64,000 nucleotides of DNA from Herminiimonas sp. (GTDB taxonomy: Bacteria > Pseudomonadota > Gammaproteobacteria > Burkholderiales > Burkholderiaceae), in contig NZ_JAURVN010000018.1 in NCBI RefSeq assembly GCF_030655415.1, forward strand, positions 124,001 to 188,000, written 5' to 3'. This document shows, one piece after another, positions 21,031 to 33,543 of the stretch (position 1 is its first letter; the number at the start of each line of letters is the position of its first letter). The position numbers and the translations under genes are program-made. The notes beneath the pieces were generated by a model. The model saw only the letters and a program-made list of their open reading frames with translations, was not told the DNA's origin and searched no databases.

Positions 21031-21062
21031 ACCGACATTGCACCTTCGTGCAATGTCGGTTT
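21031..21062 (+). terminator. hairpin after glxR
   Basis: ACCGACATTGCA pairs perfectly with TGCAATGTCGGT around a 6-nt loop. The T tract is only three bases, so it may act as a 3'-end stabiliser. Downstream, a 13-base phrase ATCACAAGATTTG occurs twice (about 21116 and 21146). Confidence 0.6.
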
Positions 21063-21208
21063 GATTCTCGCGGTTTTTACGCGCAGTGAATCAAGTAATG
21101 AATCGAGTAGTTCGCATCACAAGATTTGAATTAAAAGTTTTTGAATCACAAGATTTGCCTCACAGATTGAATACGCACTTCCCCAATTCTTAGGAATATT
21201 CTCGCCAC

Positions 21209-22474
21209 ATGTCGATAGCCCCACGTCAATTTTTAAACGACCTGTATGCAACAGCGGTAGAAGCCGTGAGCGCACAGAAGTGCATGCCCGCCTACTTGCC
21301 TAAGCAATCGGTCAAAGGTCGCACATTGGTGATCGGTGCCGGTAAAGGCGCCGCTGCAATGGCCAAAGTAGTTGAAGATACATGGCCAGGCAAAGTAGAA
21401 GGTTTGATCGTCACGCGTTATGGCCACGGTGCCGACTGCAAGCAAATTGAAGTCGTCGAAGCCGCGCATCCAGTCCCGGATGAAGCAGGTCGTCAAGCTG
21501 CCGGTCGCATGCTCGAACTGGTCAAAGGTTTGACCGAAGACGACCTCGTGTTGTGTCTGATCACCGGTGGTGGTTCAGCGCTGCTGAGCTTGCCGGGTGA
21601 AGGCATTTCACTCGAACAAAAACAAGCGTTGAACAAAGCCCTGCTGAAAAGCGGCGCAACCATTTCGGAAATGAATTGCGTGCGCAAGCATCTTTCATCG
21701 ATCAAAGGCGGTCGTCTTGGTTTGGCATGCGCACCAGCGCGTGTCATCACATTGCTGATCTCCGATGTTCCTGGTGATGATCCTGGCGTAATCGCCAGCG
21801 GTCCAACTTTGCCTGATCCAACCACTTGCGCAGAATCGCTCGCGATCTTGAAAAAATACAAGATCGAGATTCCAGACAATATTCTGAAACATCTCGAGTC
21901 CGGCGCTGGCGAAACACCAAAACCAGGCGACGCACGCTTCGCACGTAACGAACATCACGTAATCGCAACCGCGCAACACGCGCTGGAAGCTGCCGCAGAA
22001 AAAGCACGCGCAGCTGGTATCACTCCATACATTCTGTCGAATGATCTGGAAGGTGAATCGCGTGATGTCGGTTTGGTCCACGCAGCCTTGGCAAAACAAG
22101 TCGCGAAGTATGGTCAACCATTCGCCAAACCTTGCGTTATTTTGTCCGGTGGCGAAACCACAGTGACAGTGCGCGGCAAAGGTCGTGGCGGTCGCAATGC
22201 AGAATTCTTGTTGAGCCTGGCTGTTGCATTGAACGGCGCGCCGGATATCTACGCATTAGCATGCGATACCGATGGTATCGACGGCTCGGAAGATAACGCC
22301 GGCGCGATCTACCAACCGGATTCGATCGCACGCGCTACAGCAGCAGGACATAACGCGAAAGCGATGCTGGAAAATAATGACGGTTACGGTTTCTTCAGTG
22401 CGTTGGACGATCTGATCGTCAGTGGTCCGACTCGCACGAACGTTAACGATTTCCGCGCCATTCTGATTTTGTAA
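21209..22474 (+). CDS. glycerate 2-kinase (MOFRL family; TtuD-like)
   Basis: A 421-aa class II glycerate kinase. The N-terminal domain has GAGKGAAAMAKVVE and the glycine-rich LITGGGSALLSLPGEGISLEQK; the C-terminal MOFRL domain has LSGGETTVTVRGKGRGGRNAEF. It phosphorylates glycerate at position 2, giving 2-phosphoglycerate, and is often annotated as hydroxypyruvate reductase TtuD from the tartrate pathway. It stands about 200 bp after glxR, so it may have its own promoter. Pathway position is clear from the neighbours. Confidence 0.9.
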   Translation: MSIAPRQFLNDLYATAVEAVSAQKCMPAYLPKQSVKGRTLVIGAGKGAAAMAKVVEDTWPGKVEGLIVTRYGHGADCKQIEVVEAAHPVPDEAGRQAAGRMLELVKGLTEDDLVLCLITGGGSALLSLPGEGISLEQKQALNKALLKSGATISEMNCVRKHLSSIKGGRLGLACAPARVITLLISDVPGDDPGVIASGPTLPDPTTCAESLAILKKYKIEIPDNILKHLESGAGETPKPGDARFARNEHHVIATAQHALEAAAEKARAAGITPYILSNDLEGESRDVGLVHAALAKQVAKYGQPFAKPCVILSGGETTVTVRGKGRGGRNAEFLLSLAVALNGAPDIYALACDTDGIDGSEDNAGAIYQPDSIARATAAGHNAKAMLENNDGYGFFSALDDLIVSGPTRTNVNDFRAILIL

Positions 22475-22561
22475 TTTTAATGTGTAATTTTTTTCCGCTG
22501 TGTTGTGAGTGCACGCATAGCGGTATCGATTTTTTAATTTTCATTTAAGAAGAAGACTGTC

Positions 22562-23977
22562 ATGAGACGTAATCGCAAAGCAAAAATCGTTGCTACCCTG
22601 GGCCCAGCAAGTGGTGATGTAGAAACCATCAGCGCGTTGTTTGAAGCTGGCGTGGATATGTTCCGCTTCAACTTCAGCCACGGTTCGCACGAAGATCACC
22701 GCGCACGTCACGAAATCGTTCGTGGCCTGGAAACCAAGTACGGCCGTCCTGTTTCGATTCTGGCTGACTTGCAAGGTCCGAAGATCCGTCTGGGCACGTT
22801 CACCGGCGATTCCGCAGTACTGACGGAAGGCTCGCAATTCGTGCTCGACCGCGACGAAACACCAGGCGACGCAACGCGTGTGTACCTGCCGCATCCTGAA
22901 TTGTTTGCTGCCGTTGCAGCTGGTCAGAATTTGTTGTTCGATGACGGCAAAATTCGCGTCACGATCGAAAGCAACTCGGGCGAACGCATCGTCACCCGCG
23001 TGACCACCGGCGGCAAGATTTCGAACCGCAAAGGTGTCAACGTTCCTGACGCAATCTTGCCTATTCCTGCCATGACACCGAAAGATCTGATTGATCTGGA
23101 ATTCGCTTTGTCACTGGGCGTTGATTGGGTTGCTCTGTCCTTCGTGCAACAAGTTTCCGACATTGAAGATGCACGCAAGATCATCGGCGATCGTGCTTTG
23201 ATTCAATCGAAAATCGAGAAGCCAGCTGCGATGCTGGACCTCGATGCAATCTGCAAAGCATCCGATTCCGTCATGGTTGCGCGTGGTGATTTGGGTGTTG
23301 AACTGCCGATCTCGCAAGTTCCACGTGCGCAGAAAGAAATCATCCGCGTTTCGCGCAAATACGGCCGTCCAACCATCGTTGCCACCCATATGCTGGAATC
23401 GATGACCGAGTCGCCAATGCCAACCCGTGCAGAAGCTTCTGACGTCGCCAACGCGATTTATGAAGGCGCCGATGCGGTCATGTTGTCGGCTGAATCAGCC
23501 AGCGGCAAAAATCCGGTTCGTGCAGTGCAAATGATGGATGCCATCATCAAGGAAGTGGAATCCGATCCGGTTTACCGCAATCTGATTGATGCGCAACAAG
23601 TTGCGCCACGTGCGACGCCGGAAGATGCGATCTGCATCGCCTTGCTCGACACTACCTTGTCATTGAAAGCAGCTTGCACCGTGACTTACACCAAGTCCGG
23701 CAGCACCAGCATGAGCGCAGCGCGTGTTCGTCCAAACACATCGATCCTGAGCATCACGCCGGAACTCAAAACTGCGCGTCGTCTGGCATGGGTTTGGGGC
23801 ATACACTCGATCGTCGGCAAGGATGTCCATTCAGTAGATGAAATGGTCGCTGAAGCAACGACAGCAGCTGTGCGTGAAGGCTTCGCGAAAAAAGGCGAAT
23901 ACATTGCGATCTCGGCTGGCCTGCCTTTCGGTGAATCGGGTACGACCAATCTGTTGCACATCGCAACGATTAAGTAA
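22562..23977 (+). CDS. pyk: pyruvate kinase
   Basis: A 471-aa pyruvate kinase: PEP + ADP to pyruvate + ATP. Seen: RRNRKAKIVATLGPAS at the N-terminus, FRFNFSHGSHEDH, the active-site stretch ALIQSKIEKPAAM with the catalytic Lys, MVARGDLGVELP, and ATHMLESMTESPMPTRAEASD. With the glycerate kinase it completes glyoxylate to pyruvate, lacking only enolase. Such a pyk next to a ttuD-like gene is known from tartrate/glyoxylate clusters. Confidence 0.95.
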   Translation: MRRNRKAKIVATLGPASGDVETISALFEAGVDMFRFNFSHGSHEDHRARHEIVRGLETKYGRPVSILADLQGPKIRLGTFTGDSAVLTEGSQFVLDRDETPGDATRVYLPHPELFAAVAAGQNLLFDDGKIRVTIESNSGERIVTRVTTGGKISNRKGVNVPDAILPIPAMTPKDLIDLEFALSLGVDWVALSFVQQVSDIEDARKIIGDRALIQSKIEKPAAMLDLDAICKASDSVMVARGDLGVELPISQVPRAQKEIIRVSRKYGRPTIVATHMLESMTESPMPTRAEASDVANAIYEGADAVMLSAESASGKNPVRAVQMMDAIIKEVESDPVYRNLIDAQQVAPRATPEDAICIALLDTTLSLKAACTVTYTKSGSTSMSAARVRPNTSILSITPELKTARRLAWVWGIHSIVGKDVHSVDEMVAEATTAAVREGFAKKGEYIAISAGLPFGESGTTNLLHIATIK

Positions 23978-24007
23978 TCCGATGTAGAAGTTTGAAGTAA
24001 TCAGTTT

Positions 24008-24035
24008 CTGAAAGACGGCATCTGCCGTTTTTCAG
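24008..24035 (+). terminator. terminator after pyk
   Basis: CTGAAAGACGGCA pairs with TGCCGTTTTTCAG with a 2-nt loop; the T run lies within the 3' arm. Confidence 0.65.
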
Positions 24036-24037
24036 AG

Positions 24038-24083
24038 CTGACATGAATGAGTTGCTAAGTTATTTAGAACTCATTCATGTCAG
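24038..24083. repeat. perfect 16-bp inverted repeat
   Basis: CTGACATGAATGAGTT (24038-24053) and its exact complement AACTCATTCATGTCAG (24068-24083) around a 14-nt AT-rich loop. No T tract follows, so it is not an ordinary terminator. It could be an operator for a dimeric regulator, or a stable RNA structure. Confidence 0.85.
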
Positions 24084-24170
24084 ATGTAAAAGTTTGACTG
24101 AGGTCAATTGAGACTACATTGTTCTTACATAGACTTGCGCTGTAGTTTGACAGACCTGTTGTAGAAGTAA

Positions 24171-24263
24171 AAAGCTAGGGGTCCTAGGCAGATGCGTTCC
24201 GCATTTGCCGGGTGAGAAAAACCCTTGAACCTGATCTGGATAATGCCAGCGAAGGGAAGCTAC
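24171..24263 (+). ncRNA. TPP (thi-box) riboswitch
   Basis: The leader carries the conserved thi-box elements: GGGTGAGAAA, ACCC, then GAACCTGATCTGGATAATGC and CAGCGAAGGGAA, closed by AGCT/AGCT arms (24173-24176 and 24258-24261). TPP binding is expected to lower thiC-thiS-thiG expression. Confidence 0.95.
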
Positions 24264-24340
24264 CGAGAACGTGTGTTGCATTCAGTATTTAGCATCCAGC
24301 ATTCGAATTGTATTTTCGTCGATGCCCAAGCTGAATATGA

Positions 24341-26316
<1,976 letters not shown>

Positions 26317-26317
<1 letters not shown>

Positions 26318-26532
26318 TGCGCAAGATTGAAATAGAGATAGAACTCAATGGCCTTAAACATCAACTCGAAGCGCATAAAAACGTGGAAGAGTTGATCGCT
26401 GACTTGTCTCTATCCGGTAAGGCAGTTGCGGTCGCCATCAATCGCGAAATCGTAGCGCGCAGTCTGTGGTTAAAACGAAAGTTAAAGGCTGCCGATTGCG
26501 TTGATGTCGTGCGCGCGATTGGCGGCGGCTGA
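26317..26532 (+). CDS. thiS: sulfur carrier protein ThiS
   Basis: A 71-aa ubiquitin-fold carrier whose C-terminus ends in Gly-Gly (AIGGG with the last two used), the site that becomes the thiocarboxylate. It donates sulfur to ThiG for the thiazole ring. ATG overlaps the thiC stop (TAATG). The N-terminal MRKIEIEIELNG and the LIADLSLSGKAVAVAINREI stretch match the family. Confidence 0.92.
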
Positions 26533-26542
26533 GCATTGAATG

Positions 26543-26578
26543 CACACAGGGGAGTCACAAGCTGCCCTGTGTGTTTTT
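26543..26578 (+). terminator. hairpin between thiS and thiG
   Basis: CACACAGGG pairs with CCCTGTGTG with a 13-nt loop and five T after it. It looks like a full terminator within the thi operon, so thiG would need read-through or its own promoter. Confidence 0.65.
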
Positions 26579-26612
26579 ACGTATCTAGTGAATCATCGAA
26601 ACAGGATTACTT

Positions 26613-27413
26613 ATGAGCACATCAACACTTACTGACGAACCATTCGTCATCGCTGGCACCACGTACCGTTCACGCTTGCTGGTCGGCAGCGGCAAATATA
26701 AAGACCTAACTGAAACGCGTGAAGCTAGTCTTGCCAGTGGTGCGCAAATCGTCACCGTCGCAATTCGTCGCGTGAATATTGGACAAGATCCAAATACACC
26801 GAGCTTGCTCGATGTATTGCCGCCATCAGAATTCACTTTGTTGCCAAACTCGGCCGGTTGCTACAACGCCGCTGATGCGGTCTATACCTTGCAACTTGGT
26901 CGTGAAATTCTCGGTGGTCATAAGCTCTGCAAACTCGAAGTGCTGGGCGATGAAAAAACTTTATTCCCGAACATGCCGGAAACCTTGAAAGCCGCAGAGA
27001 CTTTGGTCAAAGATGGTTTCGACGTCATGGTGTATTGCAGCGATGATCCGATTCAAGCGCGCATGCTGGAAGACATAGGTTGCGCCGCCATCATGCCGCT
27101 CGCTTCCTTGATCGGTTCCGGCATGGGTATTTTGAATCCGTGGAATCTGTCACTGATCATCGAACAATCCAAAGTGCCGGTTATCGTCGATGCCGGCGTT
27201 GGTACCGCATCGGATGCCGCGATTGCAATGGAACTCGGCTGCGATGGCGTCTTGATGAATACCGCGATTGCTGGCGCACAAGATCCGGTGCGTATGGCAC
27301 ATGCGATGAAGCTCGGTATCGATGCTGGTCGCAATGCTTACCTAGCTGGACGCATTGCAAAACGTTTCTCAGCATCGCCGTCTTCGCCTATGGCCGGACG
27401 CGTGGTTAAGTAG
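26613..27413 (+). CDS. thiG: thiazole synthase
   Basis: ThiG (266 aa) condenses deoxyxylulose phosphate, dehydroglycine and ThiS thiocarboxylate to the thiazole phosphate. TIM-barrel with the Schiff-base Lys in [14 protein letters not shown] and the phosphate-binding [33 protein letters not shown]. It is the third thi gene; thiO/thiE are not in the window. Confidence 0.95.
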   Translation: MSTSTLTDEPFVIAGTTYRSRLLVGSGKYKDLTETREASLASGAQIVTVAIRRVNIGQDPNTPSLLDVLPPSEFTLLPNSAGCYNAADAVYTLQLGREILGGHKLCKLEVLGDEKTLFPNMPETLKAAETLVKDGFDVMVYCSDDPIQARMLEDIGCAAIMPLASLIGSGMGILNPWNLSLIIEQSKVPVIVDAGVGTASDAAIAMELGCDGVLMNTAIAGAQDPVRMAHAMKLGIDAGRNAYLAGRIAKRFSASPSSPMAGRVVK

Positions 27414-27529
27414 AGGATTGCAGGCGAAGCCAGGAATTAATGGGACTGCAATTCGCCATGCGGTCTGGCAGAGGACGTGATTATCGAATATCCTTGCTGC
27501 CTTCAATGTCTTCACAATAAAGGATTACC

Positions 27530-28510
27530 ATGCGCGCGATCGAAATCACCCAGCCCGGCCCTGCAGATGTATTGCAACTCTGCGAGCGCCCTATGCCTGA
27601 GCCTAAGGCTGGCGAATTGCTGATCAAGGTGCACGCCGCTGGTATCAATCGTCCTGACGTGTGGCAGCGCCTGGGCAGCTACGCAGTACCAAAAGGCGCA
27701 TCCGATATTCCAGGTCTGGAAATCGCCGGCGAAGTGGTCGGTGGCGATCTCGCTGACAGCGGTTTCAAATTGGGCGATATGGTGTGCGCATTGGCACAAG
27801 GCGGCGGCTACGCAGAATACTGCACAGCGCCTATCGAGCAATGTTTGCCAATTCCAAAAGGGCTGGACGTGGTGGAAGCCGCATCTTTGCCGGAAACATT
27901 TTTCACGGTCTGGAGCAATGTATTCGATCGCGTCGGTTTGACTGGTAACGAAACCTTGTTGGTGCAAGGCGGCACCTCAGGCATCGGCGTCACAGCGATA
28001 CAGATTGCAACCGCACTCGGTCACCGTGTATTTGCCACTGCTGGTAGCGATGACAAATGTCGCGCTTGCGAAGTACTCGGTGCCGAGATTGGCATCAATT
28101 ACAAGACTGAAGATTTTGTCGAAGTCGTCAAAACCGCGACCAATGGCAAAGGCGTGGATGTGATTCTCGACATCATCGGTGGCGATTATGTACCGCGTGA
28201 AATCAATTGCCTGGCTGATGATGGTCGCTTGGTATTCATCGCGCTGGCTGGCGGCAATAAAGCGACTGTCAGTCTCGGTCAAGTCATGCTGCGTCGCTTG
28301 ACGATCACAGGTTCTACCCTGCGTGCACGTCCTGTTGCATTCAAAGCAGCGATTGCCGACCAATTGCGCACTAAGGTGTGGCCGCTGATTGAATCGGGCA
28401 AGATCAAACCTGTTGTGTTTCAAACCTTCGCATTGGAAGATGCAGCGCAAGCGCATACCTTGATGGAAAGCAGCACGCACATCGGCAAGATCGTTTTGAA
28501 AATCGTGTAA
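27530..28510 (+). CDS. NAD(P)H quinone oxidoreductase (PIG3/Qor family)
   Basis: A 326-aa zinc-free medium-chain dehydrogenase. The N-terminus MRAIEITQPGPADVL, the AAGINRPDVWQRLGSY region and the Rossmann motif LLVQGGTSGIGVTAIQIA are typical of PIG3-type quinone oxidoreductases, which reduce quinones with NADPH. It stands alone between thiG and the LysR gene with its own terminator; no link to the surrounding pathway is evident. Confidence 0.88.
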   Translation: MRAIEITQPGPADVLQLCERPMPEPKAGELLIKVHAAGINRPDVWQRLGSYAVPKGASDIPGLEIAGEVVGGDLADSGFKLGDMVCALAQGGGYAEYCTAPIEQCLPIPKGLDVVEAASLPETFFTVWSNVFDRVGLTGNETLLVQGGTSGIGVTAIQIATALGHRVFATAGSDDKCRACEVLGAEIGINYKTEDFVEVVKTATNGKGVDVILDIIGGDYVPREINCLADDGRLVFIALAGGNKATVSLGQVMLRRLTITGSTLRARPVAFKAAIADQLRTKVWPLIESGKIKPVVFQTFALEDAAQAHTLMESSTHIGKIVLKIV

Positions 28511-28548
28511 GCCAAAACGAAATAGCTCGATAGAAATTAGTGCGAATA

Positions 28549-28590
28549 AAAATCCCGATTGTCTTCGCAGGCAATCGGGATTTTTTTATT
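28549..28590. terminator. bidirectional terminator
   Basis: AAAATCCCGATTG pairs with CAATCGGGATTTT around a short loop, flanked by A and T tracts; it lies between the convergent quinone oxidoreductase and LysR genes. Confidence 0.88.
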
Positions 28591-28607
28591 CCTACGCTGG
28601 ATTACTT

Positions 28608-29579
28608 TTACTTGCGCTTGGATTTGACCGGCGCATCGTTCAACTGCCGTACCGGTTTCGGGTTGTAGCGAATGATGCGTTCGATCAGCTCTGGACCTTC
28701 TTCCAACAAGAATTTTTTGAAGGCTTGCGCGACTGGCGGCAGACGTTTGTTTTTGCGATGTACGACATACCAGTTCAACATCACAGGGAAACCTTCAACA
28801 TCCAGCACGGCCAGACTGCCGGCTTGCAATTCCAGGCTGATTGTATGCGCGGATAAAAAGCTAATACCCATACCGGCGATCACGGCCTGCTTGATGGTTT
28901 CCGTACTCTTGATTTCCATCGCGATATTGATGTCGTTGATGCGCTCGCCAAATCCATCTTCCATCGAATGCCATGTATCCGAACCTCTTTCTCTGACGAC
29001 GAATGGCTCGCGTAACAGCATGCTCATGGGGATATTTTTCTTGGAAACGAGTGGATGGTCAGGAGCCGCCACAATCACGTAAGGATGCGGTGCAAACGCT
29101 TCGTTGATCGTATCCATATCAATCGGTGGTCGCACCATGATCGCAATGTCGGTCAGGTTATTGGTCATCTGACTCAACAAACCTTCGCGATTATGCACGG
29201 ACAGATTCAGCGTCACGCCCTGATGGCTGCGCGCGAATTCAACTAGTAACCGCGGGAAGAAGTAATCGCCGGCGCTGATCACAGCGACGTTCAGCTTGCC
29301 GCCTGTGATGCCCTTGAACTGCGTCATCGCATCTTCGGCTTCCTGAAACTGCTGAATGATGGCGCGGCTGTGGTTCAACAGTTCAGAGCCACCGGGCGTC
29401 AAATAGATCTTTTTGCCCAGTTGCTCGAACAGAGCCAGGCCGGCATGCTCTTCCAGCTTCTTGACCTGAGTGGAAACAGCCGGCTGCGTCAGATGCAGTT
29501 CTTCTGCTGCGCGCGAGAAGCTCAAATGCCGTGCGACGGTCTCAAAAACCTTTAATTGCCTGAGTGTTGCGTTCTTCAT
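28608..29579 (-). CDS. LysR-type regulator (CbbR-like)
   Basis: A 323-aa LysR protein. The N-terminal HTH region (MKNATLRQLKVFETVARHLS, then AAEELHLTQPAVSTQVKKLE) is of the CbbR/CfxR type that controls the Calvin cycle genes of proteobacteria, but no Calvin-cycle gene is in the window. The effector domain begins about residue 92. It is divergent from the small gene at 29726, with a 146-bp shared region that holds the duplicated 33-bp motif. Likely regulator of that gene and possibly of the second copy at 53843. Confidence 0.87.
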   Translation of the reverse strand: MKNATLRQLKVFETVARHLSFSRAAEELHLTQPAVSTQVKKLEEHAGLALFEQLGKKIYLTPGGSELLNHSRAIIQQFQEAEDAMTQFKGITGGKLNVAVISAGDYFFPRLLVEFARSHQGVTLNLSVHNREGLLSQMTNNLTDIAIMVRPPIDMDTINEAFAPHPYVIVAAPDHPLVSKKNIPMSMLLREPFVVRERGSDTWHSMEDGFGERINDINIAMEIKSTETIKQAVIAGMGISFLSAHTISLELQAGSLAVLDVEGFPVMLNWYVVHRKNKRLPPVAQAFKKFLLEEGPELIERIIRYNPKPVRQLNDAPVKSKRK

Positions 29580-29618
29580 GGGGCGGGATCATCCATGTAT
29601 AAGTCAGAGGGAATCATT

Positions 29619-29651
29619 ATGATTAAATACTTTAACTATGCCTAATCATTT
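29619..29651. repeat. 33-bp control motif, copy 1
   Basis: AT-rich block in the LysR/small-gene divergent region; 31 of 33 positions are identical to 53724-53756. It contains ATGATTA and its complement TAATCAT 19 bases apart and the core AAATACTTTAACTAT. Weaker similarity continues for about 40 bp downstream in both copies. Confidence 0.85.
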
Positions 29652-29725
29652 TTTCGCCCTAAGATGCAACTCAAGTTTGGAAAAACACACCAAATGATTA
29701 AAAAAATATAGACAGGAGACTTACC

Positions 29726-30061
29726 ATGTTCACAGCCGCGTTCGATCAATATTCTGCAGATGATGCAGCCGATCTGCACCGTAACGCCTATAACGCGGCG
29801 TTCTATGAACTTGGTCTGAGCTGGTACTGGGATGCAAATACAGGCGACGATCTCGCTGTCATCTCAGGAGGCCACAAACGTCTTCAACATTATCTGGAAA
29901 CTTGCCAAGCGCATCTTCTCAAAGTGTACGAAGCTGATTTCCTGATCGAAGCAATACAAGCTGCCAAAGTACGCTGCTATGAAAATATGACAGCGTGTGG
30001 CACCCGCGTGACCCGTCCGGTAAATTGGGCGGAAATCCAACGGGGCGAAGTCGGCGTTTGA
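29726..30061 (+). CDS. small protein of unknown function, paralogue 1
   Basis: A 111-aa protein that I do not recognise. It is soluble, helical, and has a core with AYNAAFYELGLSW-Y-W, then LETCQAHLLKVYEADFLIEAIQ and a C-terminal NWAEIQRGEVG. The gene at 53843 encodes a clear paralogue with the same blocks. AGGAG lies just before the ATG. It is divergent from a CbbR-like regulator. Without a known relative a function is not assigned; conserved Trp, His and Glu residues suggest binding of a ligand or metal. Confidence 0.82.
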   Translation: MFTAAFDQYSADDAADLHRNAYNAAFYELGLSWYWDANTGDDLAVISGGHKRLQHYLETCQAHLLKVYEADFLIEAIQAAKVRCYENMTACGTRVTRPVNWAEIQRGEVGV

Positions 30062-30494
30062 GCACGGGCATCAGCGCGATTCATCATGACCTGATGCAAT
30101 TGTGCTCTGATGCAAGTCAACTGTACTGCGTACATCAACTGATCGGTTCGATGTTATGCCGCGTACAGGAGGGAGCTCACTCAATTTGTTGTATCCAAAG
30201 GCGATTTTTGAATCGCTGCCCCAGTGTCGTTTACACTGGCGTCGGCCTGTAAGTCAATTTCTGAATAAGTAAGTTGATTTAACTGTCGGCAAGTATCGAA
30301 TCTTAACCTTGGTCAAGGAGTTCGGGAGACGCTTCTCGCACAATCCCGGTCACCGTTTCTATTCGATTTGGCAACTGTTAAAATAACAGTCTTTTTACTG
30401 GAAACACCTGTGGTTTTTGCGTGGATTTAATGCAAAAAATAATTTTATCGTAGCGAATTGCTGCAAAAAAAATTGGTTATCAACAAGGACGATC
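30062..30494. other. intergenic region upstream of sucC
   Basis: About 430 bp without a gene. It has a short hairpin (CCAGTGT 30221-30227 with ACACTGG 30233-30239), the Fnr-like site at 30303-30316 and an AT-rich leader before sucC. Confidence 0.6.
30303..30316. promoter_or_regulatory. degenerate TTGAC-N4-GTCAA site before sucC
   Basis: TTAAC-CTTG-GTCAA matches 9 of 10 half-site bases of the palindrome found before tctC, oxc, frc copy 2 and the binding-protein gene. No good -10 stands at the spacing seen there, so this is a weaker candidate. Confidence 0.4.
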
Positions 30495-31661
<1,167 letters not shown>

Positions 31662-31663
31662 GC

Positions 31664-32539
31664 ATGTCAATCCTGATCAATAAAGATACCAAAGTCATCA
31701 CCCAAGGCATCACCGGCAAAACCGGTCAGTTCCACACCAGAATGTGTATCGAATACGCAAACGGTAAAAACTGTTTCGTTGCTGGCGTGAACCCAAAGAA
31801 ACCTGGCGAATCGTTTGAAGGCGTACCTATTTACGCATCCGTCGCTGAAGCAAAAGCAGAAACAGGCGCAACCGTTTCGGTTATTTATGTTCCGCCTCCA
31901 TTTGCTGCAGCAGCAATCGACGAAGCAGTTGATGCTGGCATCGATCTGGTTATTTGCATCACTGAAGGTATTCCGGTGCGCGACATGATTCGTACCAAAG
32001 CACGCATGGAAGGCAAAAAAACCTTGCTGCTCGGACCGAACTGCCCAGGCTTGATTACGCCAGACGAAATCAAGATCGGCATCATGCCAGGCCACATTCA
32101 CAAGAAGGGCCGTATCGGCGTCGTTTCGCGTTCAGGTACCCTGACTTATGAAGCAGCGGGCCAATTGGCTGAATTCGGTCTCGGTCAATCGACCGTGGTC
32201 GGCATCGGCGGCGATCCAGTTTCGGGTCTGAAACACATCGATATCCTGCGCATGTTCAATGACGATCCTGATACCGACGCTGTCATCATGGTTGGCGAAA
32301 TCGGCGGCGATGCAGAAGAAACCTGCGCACGCTGGATCAAAGACAACATGAAGAAACCAGTTATCGGTTTCATCGCTGGTGTTACCGCTCCAGAAGGCAA
32401 GCGCATGGGTCATGCCGGTGCGATTATTTCCGGTGGCAAAGGTACAGCGCAAGAGAAGTTGGCAGTGATGGAAGCGTGCGGCATCAAAGTCACACGCAAC
32501 CCAGCTGAAATGGGCCGTTTACTGAAATCGGTTCTGTAA
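31664..32539 (+). CDS. sucD: succinyl-CoA synthetase subunit alpha
   Basis: The 291-aa alpha subunit. CoA-binding TGKTGQFHT near residue 18 and the phosphohistidine region [17 protein letters not shown] near 245 are present. It forms the active enzyme with SucC and is coupled to it. Confidence 0.97.
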   Translation: MSILINKDTKVITQGITGKTGQFHTRMCIEYANGKNCFVAGVNPKKPGESFEGVPIYASVAEAKAETGATVSVIYVPPPFAAAAIDEAVDAGIDLVICITEGIPVRDMIRTKARMEGKKTLLLGPNCPGLITPDEIKIGIMPGHIHKKGRIGVVSRSGTLTYEAAGQLAEFGLGQSTVVGIGGDPVSGLKHIDILRMFNDDPDTDAVIMVGEIGGDAEETCARWIKDNMKKPVIGFIAGVTAPEGKRMGHAGAIISGGKGTAQEKLAVMEACGIKVTRNPAEMGRLLKSVL

Positions 32540-32564
32540 TAGTTAAGTAAGCGAAGCAGGTTTG

Positions 32565-32588
32565 ACACTCCTCTTGCGAGGGGAGTGT
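32565..32588 (+). terminator. hairpin after sucD
   Basis: ACACTCC pairs with GGAGTGT, with a bulge before the loop; no T tract follows. Possible 3'-end structure of sucCD mRNA. Confidence 0.45.
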
Positions 32589-32759
32589 TATCCCTACAGA
32601 GAATACCCAGTGTTTTTTGTGGAGATAGTTACACCATGCTGCTGCGCCTATTGCGCACGCCGGATGTGATCGCGAGTAATTGCAGCTTCGATGCTGGTTC
32701 GCGTAGCTCCGTCATTGAGTAACAGTACAAGTTTTGAAATTTAAAGAAAAGAGCCGCAA

Positions 32760-33527
32760 ATGACACAGCATTGGATCCGTTTTAGTCACGCAGGTAATAC
32801 ACAATTCGGTACGCTTGAAGGCGAAAGTATTCAAGTCTACACAGGCGATATGTACGCCAAACCTGTCAAAACCGACACCGTCTTGAAACTCAATGACGTC
32901 AAAGTGTTGATGCCAACCGAGCCAACCAAAATCATTGCGATGTGGAACAACTTCCACGCGTTGGCGAAAAAATTGAATCTGGCAGATCCTGCAGAACCTT
33001 TGTATTTGATCAAATCGCCAAACTCGTATTTGAATCCAGGCGAAACAATCGAGAAGCCACCTACAGACGAAAAAATTGTCTTCGAAGGTGAGCTCGGTAT
33101 CGTCATCGGCAAAACAGCCAAGCGCGTTTCAGAAGCAGATGCTTTGGATTACGTCTTCGGTTACACCGTCGCGAACGACGTAACTGTTGCTGACATCTTG
33201 AACCGCGATGCATCGTTCGCACAATGGGTCCGCGCAAAAGGTTTGGATACTTTCTGCCCATTCGGCCCTGTAGTGGCAACTGGCATCGACCCGACCACAC
33301 TGGTCGTCAAAACAATTCTGAATGGCGATATCCGTCAAGACTATCCGATCAGCGACATGCGCTTTTCGGTCCAGCAATTGGTGAGTCTGATTTCCGCCGA
33401 CATGACGCTGAACCCTGGCGACATCATTTTGTGCGGCACCTCTGTTGGTGTCGGCTCGATGAAGCCGAACAGTGTCATCGAGATCGAGATTGCCGGCATC
33501 GGCAAACTCACAAACGATTTTAAATAA
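32760..33527 (+). CDS. fumarylacetoacetate hydrolase family protein
   Basis: A 255-aa FAH-fold enzyme. The metal site is visible as EGELGIVIG (two Glu) and GYTVANDVTVAD (Asp); the C-terminal PGDIILCGTSVGVGSMKPNS is typical. The family splits C-C bonds in acylpyruvates, decarboxylates oxaloacetate, or isomerises/hydrates 2-oxo acids; here the substrate is unknown. It lies 16 bp before the PanE-like reductase, so the two probably form one operon within the oxalate block. Confidence 0.88.
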   Translation: MTQHWIRFSHAGNTQFGTLEGESIQVYTGDMYAKPVKTDTVLKLNDVKVLMPTEPTKIIAMWNNFHALAKKLNLADPAEPLYLIKSPNSYLNPGETIEKPPTDEKIVFEGELGIVIGKTAKRVSEADALDYVFGYTVANDVTVADILNRDASFAQWVRAKGLDTFCPFGPVVATGIDPTTLVVKTILNGDIRQDYPISDMRFSVQQLVSLISADMTLNPGDIILCGTSVGVGSMKPNSVIEIEIAGIGKLTNDFK

Positions 33528-33543
33528 TAGTCGCGAGGTAAGT

